Origin: Desulfovibrio sp. | GTDB lineage: Bacteria > Desulfobacterota > Desulfovibrionia > Desulfovibrionales > Desulfovibrionaceae | Direction: 5' to 3' | DNA length: 57,863 bases | NCBI GenBank assembly: GCA_031287575.1 | Contig: JAITSV010000016.1 | Location: 1 to 57,863 of the forward strand | In this document: positions 35,350 through 44,000 of the stretch, piece by piece | Layout: each line of letters starts with the position of its first letter | Position numbering within the stretch: position 1 is the first letter of the stretch | Position numbers and translations under genes: made by a program | The notes under the pieces: model-generated | Database searches by the model: none | What the model was told of the DNA's origin: nothing | Seen by the model: the letters and a program-made list of their open reading frames with translations, nothing else

Positions 35350-36201
35350 ATGAAGAAAGGCATCCTTCTCGCCGCGTTCGGCTCCGGAACCCCGCAGGGG
35401 CAGTCCACCCTTCGTCTGTTCGACGAACGGGTGCGGGCGCTGTTTCCCGACGTGCCGGTGCGCTGGGCGTTCACCTCGGTGGTCATGCGCAACCGGCTGG
35501 CGGCCGCGCGCAAGAAGACCGATTCCGTCCAGAAGGCCCTGCGCAAGATGTGGTTCGAAAAGTACACCCATGTGGCCGTGCAGTCGCTGCATTCCATTCC
35601 CGGCGCGGAATATGCCGACCTGCTGGCCGACGTGGAGGAGATGCGCGCGGCGGAAGCCCGGCCGGAAGGCTTCGTGCGGGCCACCGTGGGCGCCCCCCTG
35701 CTGGATTCCGACGACGACATCCGCCGCGCCGCCGTCGCGCTGCTGACCCATCTGCCGCCGGAGCGCGTCCCCGGCGAGGCCTGCGTGTTCATGGGGCACG
35801 GTACCTGGCACGAGGGCGAATCGCGCTACGGGGTGCTGTCCGCCCAGGTGCGCGAGCGCGACCCGCTGGTGCACATCGGCACCATGGACGGGGATTGCAC
35901 CATCGACGACATCCTGCCCCGCCTGGCAGGGGCCGGGGTGCGCCGGGCGTGGCTGCTGCCGCTGCTCTCGGTGGTGGGGCGGCACGCCATGCTGGACATG
36001 GCCGGTGATGCGCCGGATTCGTGGCGGTCGCGCATCGTGGCGGCGGGCATGGAATGCGTGCCCGTGCTGCGCGGCACGGCGGAATACGGCGGCTTCGTGG
36101 ATATCTGGCTGGACCATCTGGGCGTGGCCCTGCGCGCGCTGGATGGGGATGGGGACGCGGACGGAGGCACGGGTGGGGACGCGGACGGGGCGCTCCGATA
36201 A
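35350..36201 (+). CDS. cbiK: Sirohydrochlorin cobaltochelatase, CbiK type
   Basis: Protein of 283 residues. The start at 35350 (MKKGILLAAFGSGTPQ) matches the CbiK N-terminus; no signal peptide is present, so this looks like the cytoplasmic form of the two types described in D. vulgaris. The metal-site histidine lies in 'CVFMGHGTWHEGESRYG', and 'VHIGTMDGDCTIDDIL' is the second conserved region. It inserts cobalt (or iron) into sirohydrochlorin, feeding anaerobic cobalamin or siroheme/heme synthesis. The last 20 residues are a Gly/Asp-rich low-complexity tail. It stands alone rather than in a cobalamin operon. Confidence 0.88.
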   Translation: MKKGILLAAFGSGTPQGQSTLRLFDERVRALFPDVPVRWAFTSVVMRNRLAAARKKTDSVQKALRKMWFEKYTHVAVQSLHSIPGAEYADLLADVEEMRAAEARPEGFVRATVGAPLLDSDDDIRRAAVALLTHLPPERVPGEACVFMGHGTWHEGESRYGVLSAQVRERDPLVHIGTMDGDCTIDDILPRLAGAGVRRAWLLPLLSVVGRHAMLDMAGDAPDSWRSRIVAAGMECVPVLRGTAEYGGFVDIWLDHLGVALRALDGDGDADGGTGGDADGALR

Positions 36202-36517
36202 TCCCGACGCCCCGACACCTGACATCGCAGATTCGCCTGACATCGTAGATTCGCCTGACATCGCAGATTCGCCTGACGTGGCAGGTTCACCAGGCACACC
36301 CGATTCTCCTGACACGCCGGCCACTCCACGCGCGGAGCGGGCCGGAACATGCCCCGCCGCCGGATTTCCTTCCCTTGCGTTTTCGCGGGTTGCCCCCCCT
36401 TTCGCCCGTCCCCGCCTGAGTCCGCCCGTCCGGTTCCCCCGCCCGCGCTGGCGTTCGGGGGCAAAATCGGCTACAACGCCACGGAACGACACTATTTTGC
36501 AGAACACCGGAGTATTC
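36202..36517. other. Spacer with tandem repeats before secreted protein gene
   Basis: About 315 bp. The open frame through it reads as a Pro/Asp/Ser repeat but has no start with a ribosome-binding site, so I treat it as noncoding. An 18-bp tandem array lies at 36221-36310. Confidence 0.5.
36221..36310. repeat. 18-bp tandem repeat, about five units
   Basis: Unit GACATCGCAGATTCGCCT. Copies begin at 36221, 36239 and 36257 (one or no mismatches), 36275 (four or more mismatches) and 36293 (decayed). Confidence 0.85.
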
Positions 36518-37516
36518 ATGATGTTCCGTTGTCCCGGCCGCCGTGCGTGCGGCCACGGGGCGGCTCCGTCCCCCCGCCATATATCCCGCCGGATGTCCTC
36601 CGCCGTAGCCTCGGGCGCGCTTGCGTCGCCGTGGCGGCTGCTGTGCGGCCTTGCCGTGGTGGTTGCCGTGCTGTGCCAGGCCGTGCCGGGCCATGCCCGC
36701 CGCGCCGAGGCCGTGTGGGGCGAAGGACAGGTTTCGAAGACCCGCGCCCAGGCACAGGGCGAGGCCTTTACCTCCGCCGTCACCGACGAAGCCCTGGACA
36801 TCCTGCGTGCTCCGCTGTCAGAGGCGCGCCGCGCCGCGCTGCGCGAGTATCTGTCCACCGTCACCGGCGAGGTGGTGCGCGGCTACAGCGAACTGGGCAT
36901 GACCCAGGTGCAGGGCGGCACGCGCCTTGCCGTGGACGTGGACGTGAACCGCGACATGCTCAAGGAGCGCCTGCGTCAGGTGGGCGCCTACTACACCGCC
37001 GAAGAACCCGTGGCCATGGTCCTGCAGCTTTCCGGCGCATCGCCGGAGGTGGCGGAGCGGGTGAGCAGGCTGCAACTGCTGTACGGGGTGGAGCAGCGCG
37101 CCGGGGCATCCGTGCGGGTGGCCCTGCGGCCCCAGAACCCCCAGAGCAAGGGCTGGTACGGCACGCTGGACGCAACCGAGGGGTCCACTTCCGCGGATGG
37201 GGCCAGCGTGGACGACGTGTGGCGCGGGCTGTGGGCGTGGTATTTCTCGCACCGTCAGGTGGCCGGGGCGGCGGCGGGCCAGCAGGCCGTGCTGCGGGTT
37301 TCCGGCTGGCTCACCGCCGACAGCGTCGAATCCTTCGACCGGGCGTTGCACGACTGGGACCGCGCCCTGCAAAGCGCGCAGTTGCAGGACGTGACCATGC
37401 GCCCCGGCGGGCTGGTGGCCACGTGGAAGCTGGTGCTGGTGAACCGGGTGGAACTGGACCGGCGCCTGGACGAGTATCTTGCGCCGCGCAAGTTGACGCG
37501 GGAAGTCCTGCCGTAG
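36518..37516 (+). CDS. Secreted protein of unknown function
   Basis: Protein of 332 residues. The start at 36518 has GGAG six bases upstream and a second ATG follows directly; an ATG at 36593 is possible. It has a long N-terminus and a Sec-like core ('LLCGLAVVVAVLCQAVPGHA') with cleavage likely after 'GHA'. The mature part begins 'EAVWGEGQVSKTRAQAQGEAFTSAV', then 'TGEVVRGYSELGMTQVQGGT', which loosely resembles SIMPL/flagellar-assembly-type (FlgT-like) N-domains. I am not sure of the family. A terminator-like repeat lies between it and convergent tatA. Confidence 0.6.
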   Translation: MMFRCPGRRACGHGAAPSPRHISRRMSSAVASGALASPWRLLCGLAVVVAVLCQAVPGHARRAEAVWGEGQVSKTRAQAQGEAFTSAVTDEALDILRAPLSEARRAALREYLSTVTGEVVRGYSELGMTQVQGGTRLAVDVDVNRDMLKERLRQVGAYYTAEEPVAMVLQLSGASPEVAERVSRLQLLYGVEQRAGASVRVALRPQNPQSKGWYGTLDATEGSTSADGASVDDVWRGLWAWYFSHRQVAGAAAGQQAVLRVSGWLTADSVESFDRALHDWDRALQSAQLQDVTMRPGGLVATWKLVLVNRVELDRRLDEYLAPRKLTREVLP

Positions 37517-37557
37517 CAGCACGCCACCCCGCCGGTGCCGGAAGGCGGAAACGAAGA

Positions 37558-37584
37558 AACCCGACGGGCATGCCGCGCCGGGTT
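37558..37584 (-). terminator. Weak terminator between convergent genes
   Basis: AACCCG (37558) with CGGGTT (37579-37584) around a GC-rich centre. Leftward it is followed by TCTTCGTTTCC. It would serve tatA or the secreted-protein gene. Confidence 0.45.
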
Positions 37585-37615
37585 CCGAAAAATGTCGGTC
37601 GGGCGCGTGGCCCGG

Positions 37616-37819
37616 TTATGCCTGCTTGTCGTCCTTGTCGATCTTGCCGTTCTTCTTGCCCGGAGTGATGTCGATTTCATCGGGCTCGCTGGTGGCCCGC
37701 TTGAAGTTCCGGATGGCACGCCCGAGCCCGCCGCCGATTTCGGGCAGCTTGTTGGCCCCGAATACCAGCAGGACCAGAACGAGAACGACCAACAATTCCT
37801 GAATGCCGATACCGAACAT
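37616..37819 (-). CDS. tatA: Twin-arginine translocase subunit TatA/E
   Basis: Protein of 67 residues (typical TatA 60-90). The start at 37819 ([13 protein letters not shown]) is preceded by GGAGG eight bases upstream; a Met two codons earlier is too close to the ribosome-binding site. A single membrane helix at residues 4-21 ends in '[21 protein letters not shown]', the hallmark FG..K.P amphipathic hinge. The charged tail ends in Lys/Asp. It forms the pore component for export of folded proteins such as periplasmic cofactor enzymes. No tatB or tatC is nearby. The gene is divergent from the flavoprotein gene at 37945. Confidence 0.9.
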   Translation of the reverse strand: MFGIGIQELLVVLVLVLLVFGANKLPEIGGGLGRAIRNFKRATSEPDEIDITPGKKNGKIDKDDKQA

Positions 37820-37944
37820 ATGCATGCCTCCGTTAGTGATGCCATGCATATACACATCGGGTACACCCCGGTCAAGACGCGCAACGCCGGGGGATGACCT
37901 GTGTTCCAAGGTGGTTGCGCACACTTCAATGAATGGAGCGATAC

Positions 37945-39837
37945 ATGCGACGCATCGTTGTCATAGGTTCCGGTGTGGGGGCGGGCAAGCTTGCCGCGCG
38001 CGTCAAGCGGCTGCTGCCGGGGTGCGAGGTGAACATGATCATGCCCGAAGCAGGGGGGGACGGCGCCGAAGGCAGCGGGCCGTTTTCCGCATGCCTGACG
38101 GGGCGGCGCACCTCGCGCGTGCTGCTGGCCGCCCGCGAGGTGGGCGTGCTGGATGCCGCTGAACTTTCCGTCGATCTGGACGCCAACACCGTCATCACTA
38201 GCTCCACCCGGGGCAGGCTGGCCGTGCGCTACGATCAACTGGCCATGGAGATCGACGCCACCCCCCGCATTCCCCGTGCCTTGCGCGGCGCGCCCAACGT
38301 GTTCGCCTGGCCCTGCGCCGACGCCACGGGCCTGGATGGCCTGCTGGCGGAACGCGTGGCCGCCGGTGCCTGCCGTGCCGTGGTGGTGGGGCAGGGGGCC
38401 GAGGCGCTGGAAGCCCTGCGCCTTGTCCGCGTCGCCGGGGCCACTCCGGTGTGGGTGCGCACCCGCGCCGCCGCAGGCGATGCCGCCAACGCCGCCAACG
38501 CGGTTGACGCCGACATGTGGCGCCACGCGGCGCGCATGGCCCGCCGCAACGGCGTGGAAACGGTGAACTGGACCGGCGTGGCCATGGAACGCATGGGCGC
38601 GCTGCCCGCCGAGGGTGGTGGCTTTGCCGCGCTGGTGGCCGTGGGGACTGATGGTTCCGACCTGCGCGTGGAAGGCGATCTGTTCATCTGGACCGCCCCC
38701 ATGGTGGTCCAGAATCCGGCCCTGACCCTGGACGGCATCAGCCTGGACGACACCGGCCGCATCGACGTGGACGGCTGCCTGCGCACCGGCGCGCCCGGCG
38801 TGTACGTGTTCGGCACCGGCATCGGCGTCGAGCGCATGGCCCCGGACGGCAGCGTGGAGCGGGCCGCCGCCGTGCCCGCGGAGGTGCCGGGCCTGGTCCG
38901 CGCCCTGGCCGACCATCTGGCCTCCATCGACGGCAGCGGTGCCAGCGTGGCCCCCGCGCGGGGCGTGGCTGCCTGCCCGGCTGGTGACCTGGCGGCGGAA
39001 CTGGCCCGGTCCGATGCATCGGCCATCGAGGGGGTGCCCGCTGATCAGGCCGCCGAACTGGCCGCCGATCTGGCCGCGGCGCTGGGCGACTGCCCCTGCC
39101 GCCTGCCCGCCCTGGGCATCGTGCACGGCGAAGGCCCCGGCGTCACCGTGTCCGCCGTGGGGCTGGGCTCCGCCGCTTGCGCGAAGGCCGGGGTGGAAAC
39201 GGAGTTTTCCGTGTATGCAACCCCCGCCGCGCACGGCGGGGCGGGCCAGAACGTGCCTGCCGCCGACGACGACGATGCCGCAGCCTGGGGCGGCCTGCCC
39301 GCCGGGCATGCCGTGAAGCTGCTGGCCGCCAGGTCCGGCGGTGCGCTGCTGGGCGCGCAGGTGGTGGGCCGCGACGCGGAACTGTGCGCCGCCGTGGTGT
39401 CCGCCGCGTCGCTTGCGCTGCGGGCGGGCATGCGCGTGGCCGACCTGGCCCAGGCGGAGTTGCCCGGCGCCGCCGGTGAACTGTTGCGCCGCGCGGCGGC
39501 CGTGCTCGCCAACAAGCTTGCGGGCCGCTACTTCGGCATTACCTCCGACGAATTCATCGCCTCGCGCGAGGCCGGGGCGGAATTCTTCACCCTGGACCTG
39601 CGCAGCGCGCCCGACTGGCGCGCGGGCCACGTGCCCGACGCGTACAACATCCCCCACACCCAACTGCGCAAGCGGTTGCAGGACGAGGTGCCGCGCTTTA
39701 CCCCCATCGTGCTGGTGGCGGCCACCTCGGACGCGGCGTGGAGCGTGGCCTGCATGCTGGGCGGCCTGGGCGCCACCGACCTTTACGTGCTGGACGGCGG
39801 CATGGCCTTCTGGCCCCACGCGCTGGAGAAGGCATGA
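37945..39837 (+). CDS. CoA-disulfide reductase-like flavoprotein fused to rhodanese domain
   Basis: Protein of 630 residues. I choose ATG 37945 ([10 protein letters not shown]) with GGAG five bases upstream; ATG 37933 is an alternative. Order: pyridine-nucleotide-disulfide oxidoreductase with FAD-binding '[19 protein letters not shown]' (residues 4-22) and an NAD(P)-binding region, a dimerisation domain at about 370-510, and a C-terminal rhodanese domain ('[21 protein letters not shown]'). The redox Cys expected near residue 43-50 may be C50 ('GPFSACLTG'), but the usual CG.PY context is missing. The rhodanese active loop reads '[12 protein letters not shown]' and has no cysteine. Function may differ from CoADR; the stop overlaps the next gene. 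Confidence 0.7.
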   Translation: MRRIVVIGSGVGAGKLAARVKRLLPGCEVNMIMPEAGGDGAEGSGPFSACLTGRRTSRVLLAAREVGVLDAAELSVDLDANTVITSSTRGRLAVRYDQLAMEIDATPRIPRALRGAPNVFAWPCADATGLDGLLAERVAAGACRAVVVGQGAEALEALRLVRVAGATPVWVRTRAAAGDAANAANAVDADMWRHAARMARRNGVETVNWTGVAMERMGALPAEGGGFAALVAVGTDGSDLRVEGDLFIWTAPMVVQNPALTLDGISLDDTGRIDVDGCLRTGAPGVYVFGTGIGVERMAPDGSVERAAAVPAEVPGLVRALADHLASIDGSGASVAPARGVAACPAGDLAAELARSDASAIEGVPADQAAELAADLAAALGDCPCRLPALGIVHGEGPGVTVSAVGLGSAACAKAGVETEFSVYATPAAHGGAGQNVPAADDDDAAAWGGLPAGHAVKLLAARSGGALLGAQVVGRDAELCAAVVSAASLALRAGMRVADLAQAELPGAAGELLRRAAAVLANKLAGRYFGITSDEFIASREAGAEFFTLDLRSAPDWRAGHVPDAYNIPHTQLRKRLQDEVPRFTPIVLVAATSDAAWSVACMLGGLGATDLYVLDGGMAFWPHALEKA

Positions 39838-40343
39838 CCTTTGAGAAACCCGGCGAAAAATCCGGCAAGGGGGGACAGCCCCCCGAGCGCACGGGCGCTG
39901 CCGCCGGGCCGGACGCCTCCGGCGGCTCCCCCGCCACGGGCGGGCGGGGCCGCCTTGTGCGCTTGCCCGGCATCAACTGCCGCTTTCACGAGTCGGGGCG
40001 CTGCGCGGTAGACGAGACCATGAACCCCGGCCTGAACGAGGACTGGCGCTGCGGCGAGGAACAGCGCGTCGTCCGCGCCTACGACCATTTCCTCGAACAG
40101 GCGGAAACGTTCGACCTGTCGTCGGAGCAGGCCACGGCGCTGTGGGAGCGCCGCCTGGCCACCATGCCACCGCCCGGCGGGCTGTGCGCCGACTATACCC
40201 CGCCCGCGCGTTGTCCGTCCTGTACGGGCGACGGGTGCGGCGACGAGGCGGACTGGCTGGACTGCACCCACTTCCGCGAGGGGGTGTGCGTGCTGCTGCT
40301 GCCCCGATGCGACGGCATCTGCGAGCGGTTCCAGGGGGCGTGA
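39834..40343 (+). CDS. Cysteine-rich conserved protein
   Basis: Protein of 169 residues. The ATG overlaps the stop of the flavoprotein gene (ATGA), implying translational coupling. The first 35 residues are disordered (Gly/Pro/Ser). The rest has about 11 cysteines: 'LPGINCRFHESGRCAVDET', 'WRCGEEQ', 'GGLCADY', 'ARCPSCTGDGCGDEADWLDC', then 'GVCVLLLPRCDGICERF'. Spacing suggests a metal or Fe-S site but is not a standard ferredoxin pattern. I do not know the family. Coupling to a disulfide-reductase-like protein suggests a redox role. Confidence 0.65.
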   Translation: MTFEKPGEKSGKGGQPPERTGAAAGPDASGGSPATGGRGRLVRLPGINCRFHESGRCAVDETMNPGLNEDWRCGEEQRVVRAYDHFLEQAETFDLSSEQATALWERRLATMPPPGGLCADYTPPARCPSCTGDGCGDEADWLDCTHFREGVCVLLLPRCDGICERFQGA

Positions 40344-40409
40344 ACGGCCATGGCGCCCGGCGCCCCGTTCCCTCGTTCACGCGGTTTCACAGACTTCAAG
40401 CCCTTACCG

Positions 40410-41384
40410 ATGGTGACCATGCACAACGCTTCCGAACATCCCGTGCTCTATATTCCCTTGCTGCACCGTGAGCTGGCCCCCGCCTGTCTGCCCGAGGGCG
40501 TGGCGTTCCTGTCCGCCGGGCTGCCCGCCGCCCCTTCGGTGGCCGGTGGCGCGCCGCAGGCCCCCGCAACCTCTCCCGCCGCCGCCCCGTGGCGGTCGCC
40601 CCTGTTGCCCCTGTCCGAGGCGGAGGCGCGCGCCTGTCTGGCCGAATTGCTGGACTTCGGCATGAACGTGGGCTCCGGCCCGCACGGCGATCTGGCGGCC
40701 ATGGTGGCCGCGCTGGAAAGCGCGCACGACGAGGCCCCGTTCTCCCTGGGCCGCTCCGAACTGGCCGCGCTGGAGAATTTCGCCTCCGGCGGGCCGGGCG
40801 AGAAGGACGAGAAGGACGAGAAGGACGAGAAGGGCGGCGGGGCCGCTTCTGAGGACCCGGCCCAGGCGGACCGCAACCGGCGCATCGCCGCGCAGAAGAC
40901 CCTGATCCTGGCCTGGCACCTGGAAGAGCGCGTGCGCGAACTGGATGCCCTGAAGGAGAAGTTTTCGCGCAGCCGCGAAAGCCTGGCCGACATCCTGGGC
41001 GTGGAAACGGACGAGGAACTGCGCGAGATGCCCGCCCTCGACCCGTATTCCGCCATGCTGCCCGGCAGCGGCGCCGACATCATCGGCCCCTCGTGGCGGG
41101 TCATCGTGGAGAACATGGGGCCCTTCCTGCCCGACGGCGCGGTGCTGTTCACCTGTGACGCCGAGATTTCCGCCACACTGCGCGACGGCGGCGCCGCCTT
41201 CTCCCCCATCACCGCCGAGCAGGCCGCCCGGCTGTGCCCCGCCTGGGGCGCCAAGGTGGCCAAGCTGGTGGTGCACGCCCGCCTGCCCCTGTGGCAGGTG
41301 GCGGGCCGCCCCGGACCCGACGCCGCGCGCCCCTGGCTGGACCGCGTGTTCGACGTGGTCTGTTGCGGCAAGTGTGCAAGATGA
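40410..41384 (+). CDS. Hypothetical protein
   Basis: Protein of 324 residues. The start is uncertain: ATG at 40350, 40410 and 40419 are all in frame and none has a strong ribosome-binding site; the sequence 'MHNASEHPVLYIPLLHREL' looks like the true N-terminus. It has an Ala/Pro-rich linker, a 9-bp-encoded repeat 'EKDEKDEKDEKGG' at about residues 130-142, a helical region 'AWHLEERVRELDALKEKF', and a C-terminal 'DVVCCGKCAR'. It contains no catalytic motif I can identify. It lies 66 bp after the cysteine-rich gene and may share its transcript. Confidence 0.55.
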   Translation: MVTMHNASEHPVLYIPLLHRELAPACLPEGVAFLSAGLPAAPSVAGGAPQAPATSPAAAPWRSPLLPLSEAEARACLAELLDFGMNVGSGPHGDLAAMVAALESAHDEAPFSLGRSELAALENFASGGPGEKDEKDEKDEKGGGAASEDPAQADRNRRIAAQKTLILAWHLEERVRELDALKEKFSRSRESLADILGVETDEELREMPALDPYSAMLPGSGADIIGPSWRVIVENMGPFLPDGAVLFTCDAEISATLRDGGAAFSPITAEQAARLCPAWGAKVAKLVVHARLPLWQVAGRPGPDAARPWLDRVFDVVCCGKCAR

Positions 41385-41410
41385 TTTTTGAAAAAATGTG
41401 AAGAGTAATC

Positions 41411-41499
41411 GGGGGAAGGGACCTTTTGCCCCAGCCGTTAGGTGAGCTTGCGAACCTTACGGATGGGGACCGCAACGCGTAAAAAGGTCTCCTTCCCCC
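41411..41499. repeat. G/C-armed hairpin carrying a family A module in its loop
   Basis: Outer arms GGGGGAAGGGACCTTTT (41411-41427) and AAAAAGGTCTCCTTCCCCC (41481-41499) pair almost fully. The loop holds CAGCCGTTAGGTGAGC...GCGAACCTTACGG (41432-41462) plus ATGGGGACCGCAACGCG. It lies 27 bp after the hypothetical gene and likely works as a terminator. The tail AACGTTCATTTGG follows at 41518-41530. Confidence 0.7.
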
Positions 41500-41657
41500 G
41501 TACCCCAATCCCCCAAAACGTTCATTTGGGAATACATCGTAGCGGCACCTTGGGAGACTGACCAAGGGTCTGTGCTTGTCGCCGCTTCACCGTAGTACCT
41601 CAGGGCGGCGCCATCGGGGCATGATGTCGTGAAGCCAGCCTTTCCTTCGGAGTCATC

Positions 41658-42410
41658 GTGTATCCAACGGTTCATCGCCTTCAGCAGCTGTTCCCCAGGG
41701 GCCTCAAGGGCATCATCTTCGATTGCGACGGCGTGCTGTTCGACTCGCGCGCGTCCAACATCCAGTACTACAACCTCATCCTTGGCGCGCTGGGCCAGCC
41801 GCCCATGTCGCGGCAGGATGAGGACTACACCCACATGGCCTCGGTGGGGCAGTCGCTGGCGCGCATCGTGCCGCCCGCGCTCATGTCCAGGCTGCCGGAG
41901 GCGCGCAAGCGCATCGTCTACCGGCGCGACATCCTGCCCCTGCTGGAGCCGGAACCGGGCCTGATGGAACTGTTGCGCTGGCTGCGCGGCGCGGGCCTGC
42001 GCCGGGGCATCTGCACCAACCGCACCACCACCATGGAATACGTGCTCGACCACTTCGGCATGACCGAGCTGTTCTTTCCGGTCATGACGGCATCGCGCGT
42101 GCGGGCCAAACCCCACCCGGAAGGCATCTGCGCCACCCTGAACGCCTGGGGCCTTGCCCGCGACGAGGTGGCCTTCATGGGCGACACCATCGCTGACGAG
42201 GAAACCGCCCGCATGGCCGGGGTGTGCTTTTGGGCCTACCGCAGCCCGTCACTTTCCGCGCGGTTGCATCTGGACGACTTCTGGGCGTTGCGTCGGGTGC
42301 TGGCGGAGTACGCCAGGCAAGAGCACGGGCAGGAACATGTGCGGCGGAACGGGCGGCGGGGCACGGGCGAGAACGGGCGCAACGCCGCGTCGGGCTGCTT
42401 CCTCCGCTAA
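41658..42410 (+). CDS. HAD-superfamily phosphatase
   Basis: Protein of 250 residues. A GTG start at 41658 is supported by GGAG six bases upstream. HAD motifs: I 'IIFDCDGVLFDSR', II 'ICTNRTTTM', III Lys in 'VRAKPHPEGI', IV 'AFMGDTIADEETA'. It resembles phosphoglycolate phosphatase/beta-phosphoglucomutase-type enzymes with a helical cap ('NLILGALGQPPMSRQDEDY'). The terminal 30 residues are a low-complexity Arg/Gly/Asn tail. It precedes the YggT-DivIVA-ilv block by 200 bp. The substrate is unknown. Confidence 0.8.
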   Translation: MYPTVHRLQQLFPRGLKGIIFDCDGVLFDSRASNIQYYNLILGALGQPPMSRQDEDYTHMASVGQSLARIVPPALMSRLPEARKRIVYRRDILPLLEPEPGLMELLRWLRGAGLRRGICTNRTTTMEYVLDHFGMTELFFPVMTASRVRAKPHPEGICATLNAWGLARDEVAFMGDTIADEETARMAGVCFWAYRSPSLSARLHLDDFWALRRVLAEYARQEHGQEHVRRNGRRGTGENGRNAASGCFLR

Positions 42411-42611
42411 GGCGCGCCCGGCGCGCAACGGGTCGGCAACCGGCTGACGACCGGCGGACACCCGGCGGCATCCGGTGGGGACATCCGGCGGGCAGCGCCG
42501 TGCGCCCGGTGCGGGAGTAACCACTTTTTGCTTGATTCTTGTGGCGGGTAAGTGGAAGTATCGGTGTTACGGTCGCCCCCCAATTCCGGGGTGCGCTTAA
42601 CCGGAGGGTTC

Positions 42612-42914
42612 ATGTTCGTTTTCTCGAATCTCATTTTCGGCGTGGCGCGCGTGCTTGATGCCGTGCTGAACCTGTATTTCTGGATCGTCATCGTTTCGGC
42701 GGTTCTCTCGTGGGTCAACCCGGATCCCTACAATCCCATCGTGCGCATTCTGCGCAACCTGACGGAGCCGGTGTTCTACCGGGTCCGCAAGTGGATTCCG
42801 TTCACCTACGTGGGAGGGCTGGACCTGTCCCCGGTGGTGGTGTTGCTGGCCATCCAGTTCATCAGCGCCGTGCTTGTCCAGTCGTTGTACCAGTTCGCCG
42901 TCACCATGCGATAG
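42612..42914 (+). CDS. YggT family membrane protein
   Basis: Protein of 100 residues with start 42612 (MFVFSNLIFGVARV) behind GGAGG. Two hydrophobic helices flank the family motif 'WVNPDPYNPIVRILRNLTEPV', and 'GGLDLSPVVVLLAIQFI' follows. The YggT family is associated with cell envelope/division genes and, in other bacteria, lies next to sepF and divIVA. Here divIVA follows 9 bp later and a DUF167 gene after that, the same synteny. Confidence 0.88.
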   Translation: MFVFSNLIFGVARVLDAVLNLYFWIVIVSAVLSWVNPDPYNPIVRILRNLTEPVFYRVRKWIPFTYVGGLDLSPVVVLLAIQFISAVLVQSLYQFAVTMR

Positions 42915-42923
42915 GGGCGTCAC

Positions 42924-43433
42924 ATGTCCGTGAGCCGCATAGATCTGCTGAACCACAGCTTTTCCAAGTCCCTGCGAGGCTACACCACCGAAGAGGTGGA
43001 CAGGATGATGCAGGAGGCCGCGGATGCCATCGGCCGGTTGAGCGAGGAAAAGGCCGCGCTGGCCGGGCAGGTGGCGCGGCTTGAAGAACGCCTGTCAGAA
43101 TTCAAGGAGCGGGAATCGACGTTGCGAGACACGTTGATGACCACCCAAAGGGTTACCGCCGACCTCAAGGCAAGTGCCCAGAGGGAGGCGCAGCTGATCA
43201 TCGACGCTGCCCATTCCAAGGCGGAGAACCTCATCAATCAGGGGCAGCTCCGCCTTGCGCGCATTCAGGAGGACATAGCCGAGGCCCGCAAGGTCAAGGC
43301 GCAGTTCGAAATGAAGGTGCGCGCCGTGGTGCAGCAGCACCTGCGCATGCTGGACATGGCCCGCGAGGACGACGAGGAGTTGGAGGCCGCCGCGGCGCGC
43401 ATCGCCGGGCGGCAGAAGGGTGGACCGGCCTGA
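42924..43433 (+). CDS. DivIVA domain protein
   Basis: Protein of 169 residues. The N-terminal 'SRIDLLNHSFSKSLRGYTTEEVDRMM' is the DivIVA lipid-binding motif, followed by a long coiled coil ('LSEEKAALAGQVARLEERLSEFKERE') and a C-terminal helical segment. It probably binds curved membrane at poles or septa. It starts 9 bp after yggT and overlaps the DUF167 gene by 14 bases. Confidence 0.88.
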   Translation: MSVSRIDLLNHSFSKSLRGYTTEEVDRMMQEAADAIGRLSEEKAALAGQVARLEERLSEFKERESTLRDTLMTTQRVTADLKASAQREAQLIIDAAHSKAENLINQGQLRLARIQEDIAEARKVKAQFEMKVRAVVQQHLRMLDMAREDDEELEAAAARIAGRQKGGPA

Positions 43434-43740
43434 TCCCGCCCGCCCCGAATGGGCGGCCCCTGCCGGGGAAGGGCAATGGGCGGTACTGGTGCGGGCGGTG
43501 CCCGGCGCGCGCAAGAGCGCTTGCGAAGGCACGGCGGACGGAAGGCTGAAGGTGCGCCTGGCCGCACCGGCGGTGGACAACAAGGCCAACAAGGCGCTGG
43601 AGGAATTCGTGGCCTTCGCGCTGGGAATGCGCCGCAACCGCGTGCGCCTGGTTTCCGGCCACACGAGCCGGTTGAAGAAATTGATCGTCGAATCGGATGT
43701 GGAGCCCAGCTGGGGCCTGCTTGGCACATGTGGGAAATAG
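43420..43740 (+). CDS. DUF167 (YggU) family protein
   Basis: Protein of 106 residues. The GTG start at 43420 lies inside the end of the DivIVA gene. The family pattern is 'LVRAVPGARKSAC', 'LKVRLAAPAVDNKANKALEEFVA' and 'NRVRLVSGHTSRLKKLIVE', a good match to DUF167. It is about 20-30 residues longer than the usual 75-100, mostly at the N-terminus. The molecular function is unknown. Confidence 0.85.
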   Translation: MDRPDPARPEWAAPAGEGQWAVLVRAVPGARKSACEGTADGRLKVRLAAPAVDNKANKALEEFVAFALGMRRNRVRLVSGHTSRLKKLIVESDVEPSWGLLGTCGK

Positions 43741-43769
43741 CAACCCTCAACGCCAGAGGAGAAAGTTCC

Positions 43770-44000
43770 ATGGAACCGAAAGACAACGCGCTCATCGAAA
43801 AGTACGCCGCCGCGGACCCGGAACTGAAGGCGCTATGGGACGAGCATATTCTGTTCGAGAAACAGCTGGAGAAGATCGAATCCAAGTCGTTCCTGACCCC
43901 CGCTGAAGAAAAGCAGGCCAAGGAACTGAAGAAACAGAAACTCGACGGAAAGACCCGGCTCCATGCCATACTGGACCGGTACCGCGCCTTGGAGGGCTAG
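43770..44000 (+). CDS. YdcH/DUF465-like small protein
   Basis: Protein of 76 residues, start 43770 behind AGAGGAG. It is highly charged and helical: 'ELKALWDEHILFEKQLEKIE', 'FLTPAEEKQAKELKKQKLDG'. The pattern resembles the YdcH family of short coiled-coil proteins. It ends exactly one base before the ilvB start (stop 43998-44000, ATG 44001), so it is tightly coupled to ilvB. The role is unknown. Confidence 0.8.
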   Translation: MEPKDNALIEKYAAADPELKALWDEHILFEKQLEKIESKSFLTPAEEKQAKELKKQKLDGKTRLHAILDRYRALEG

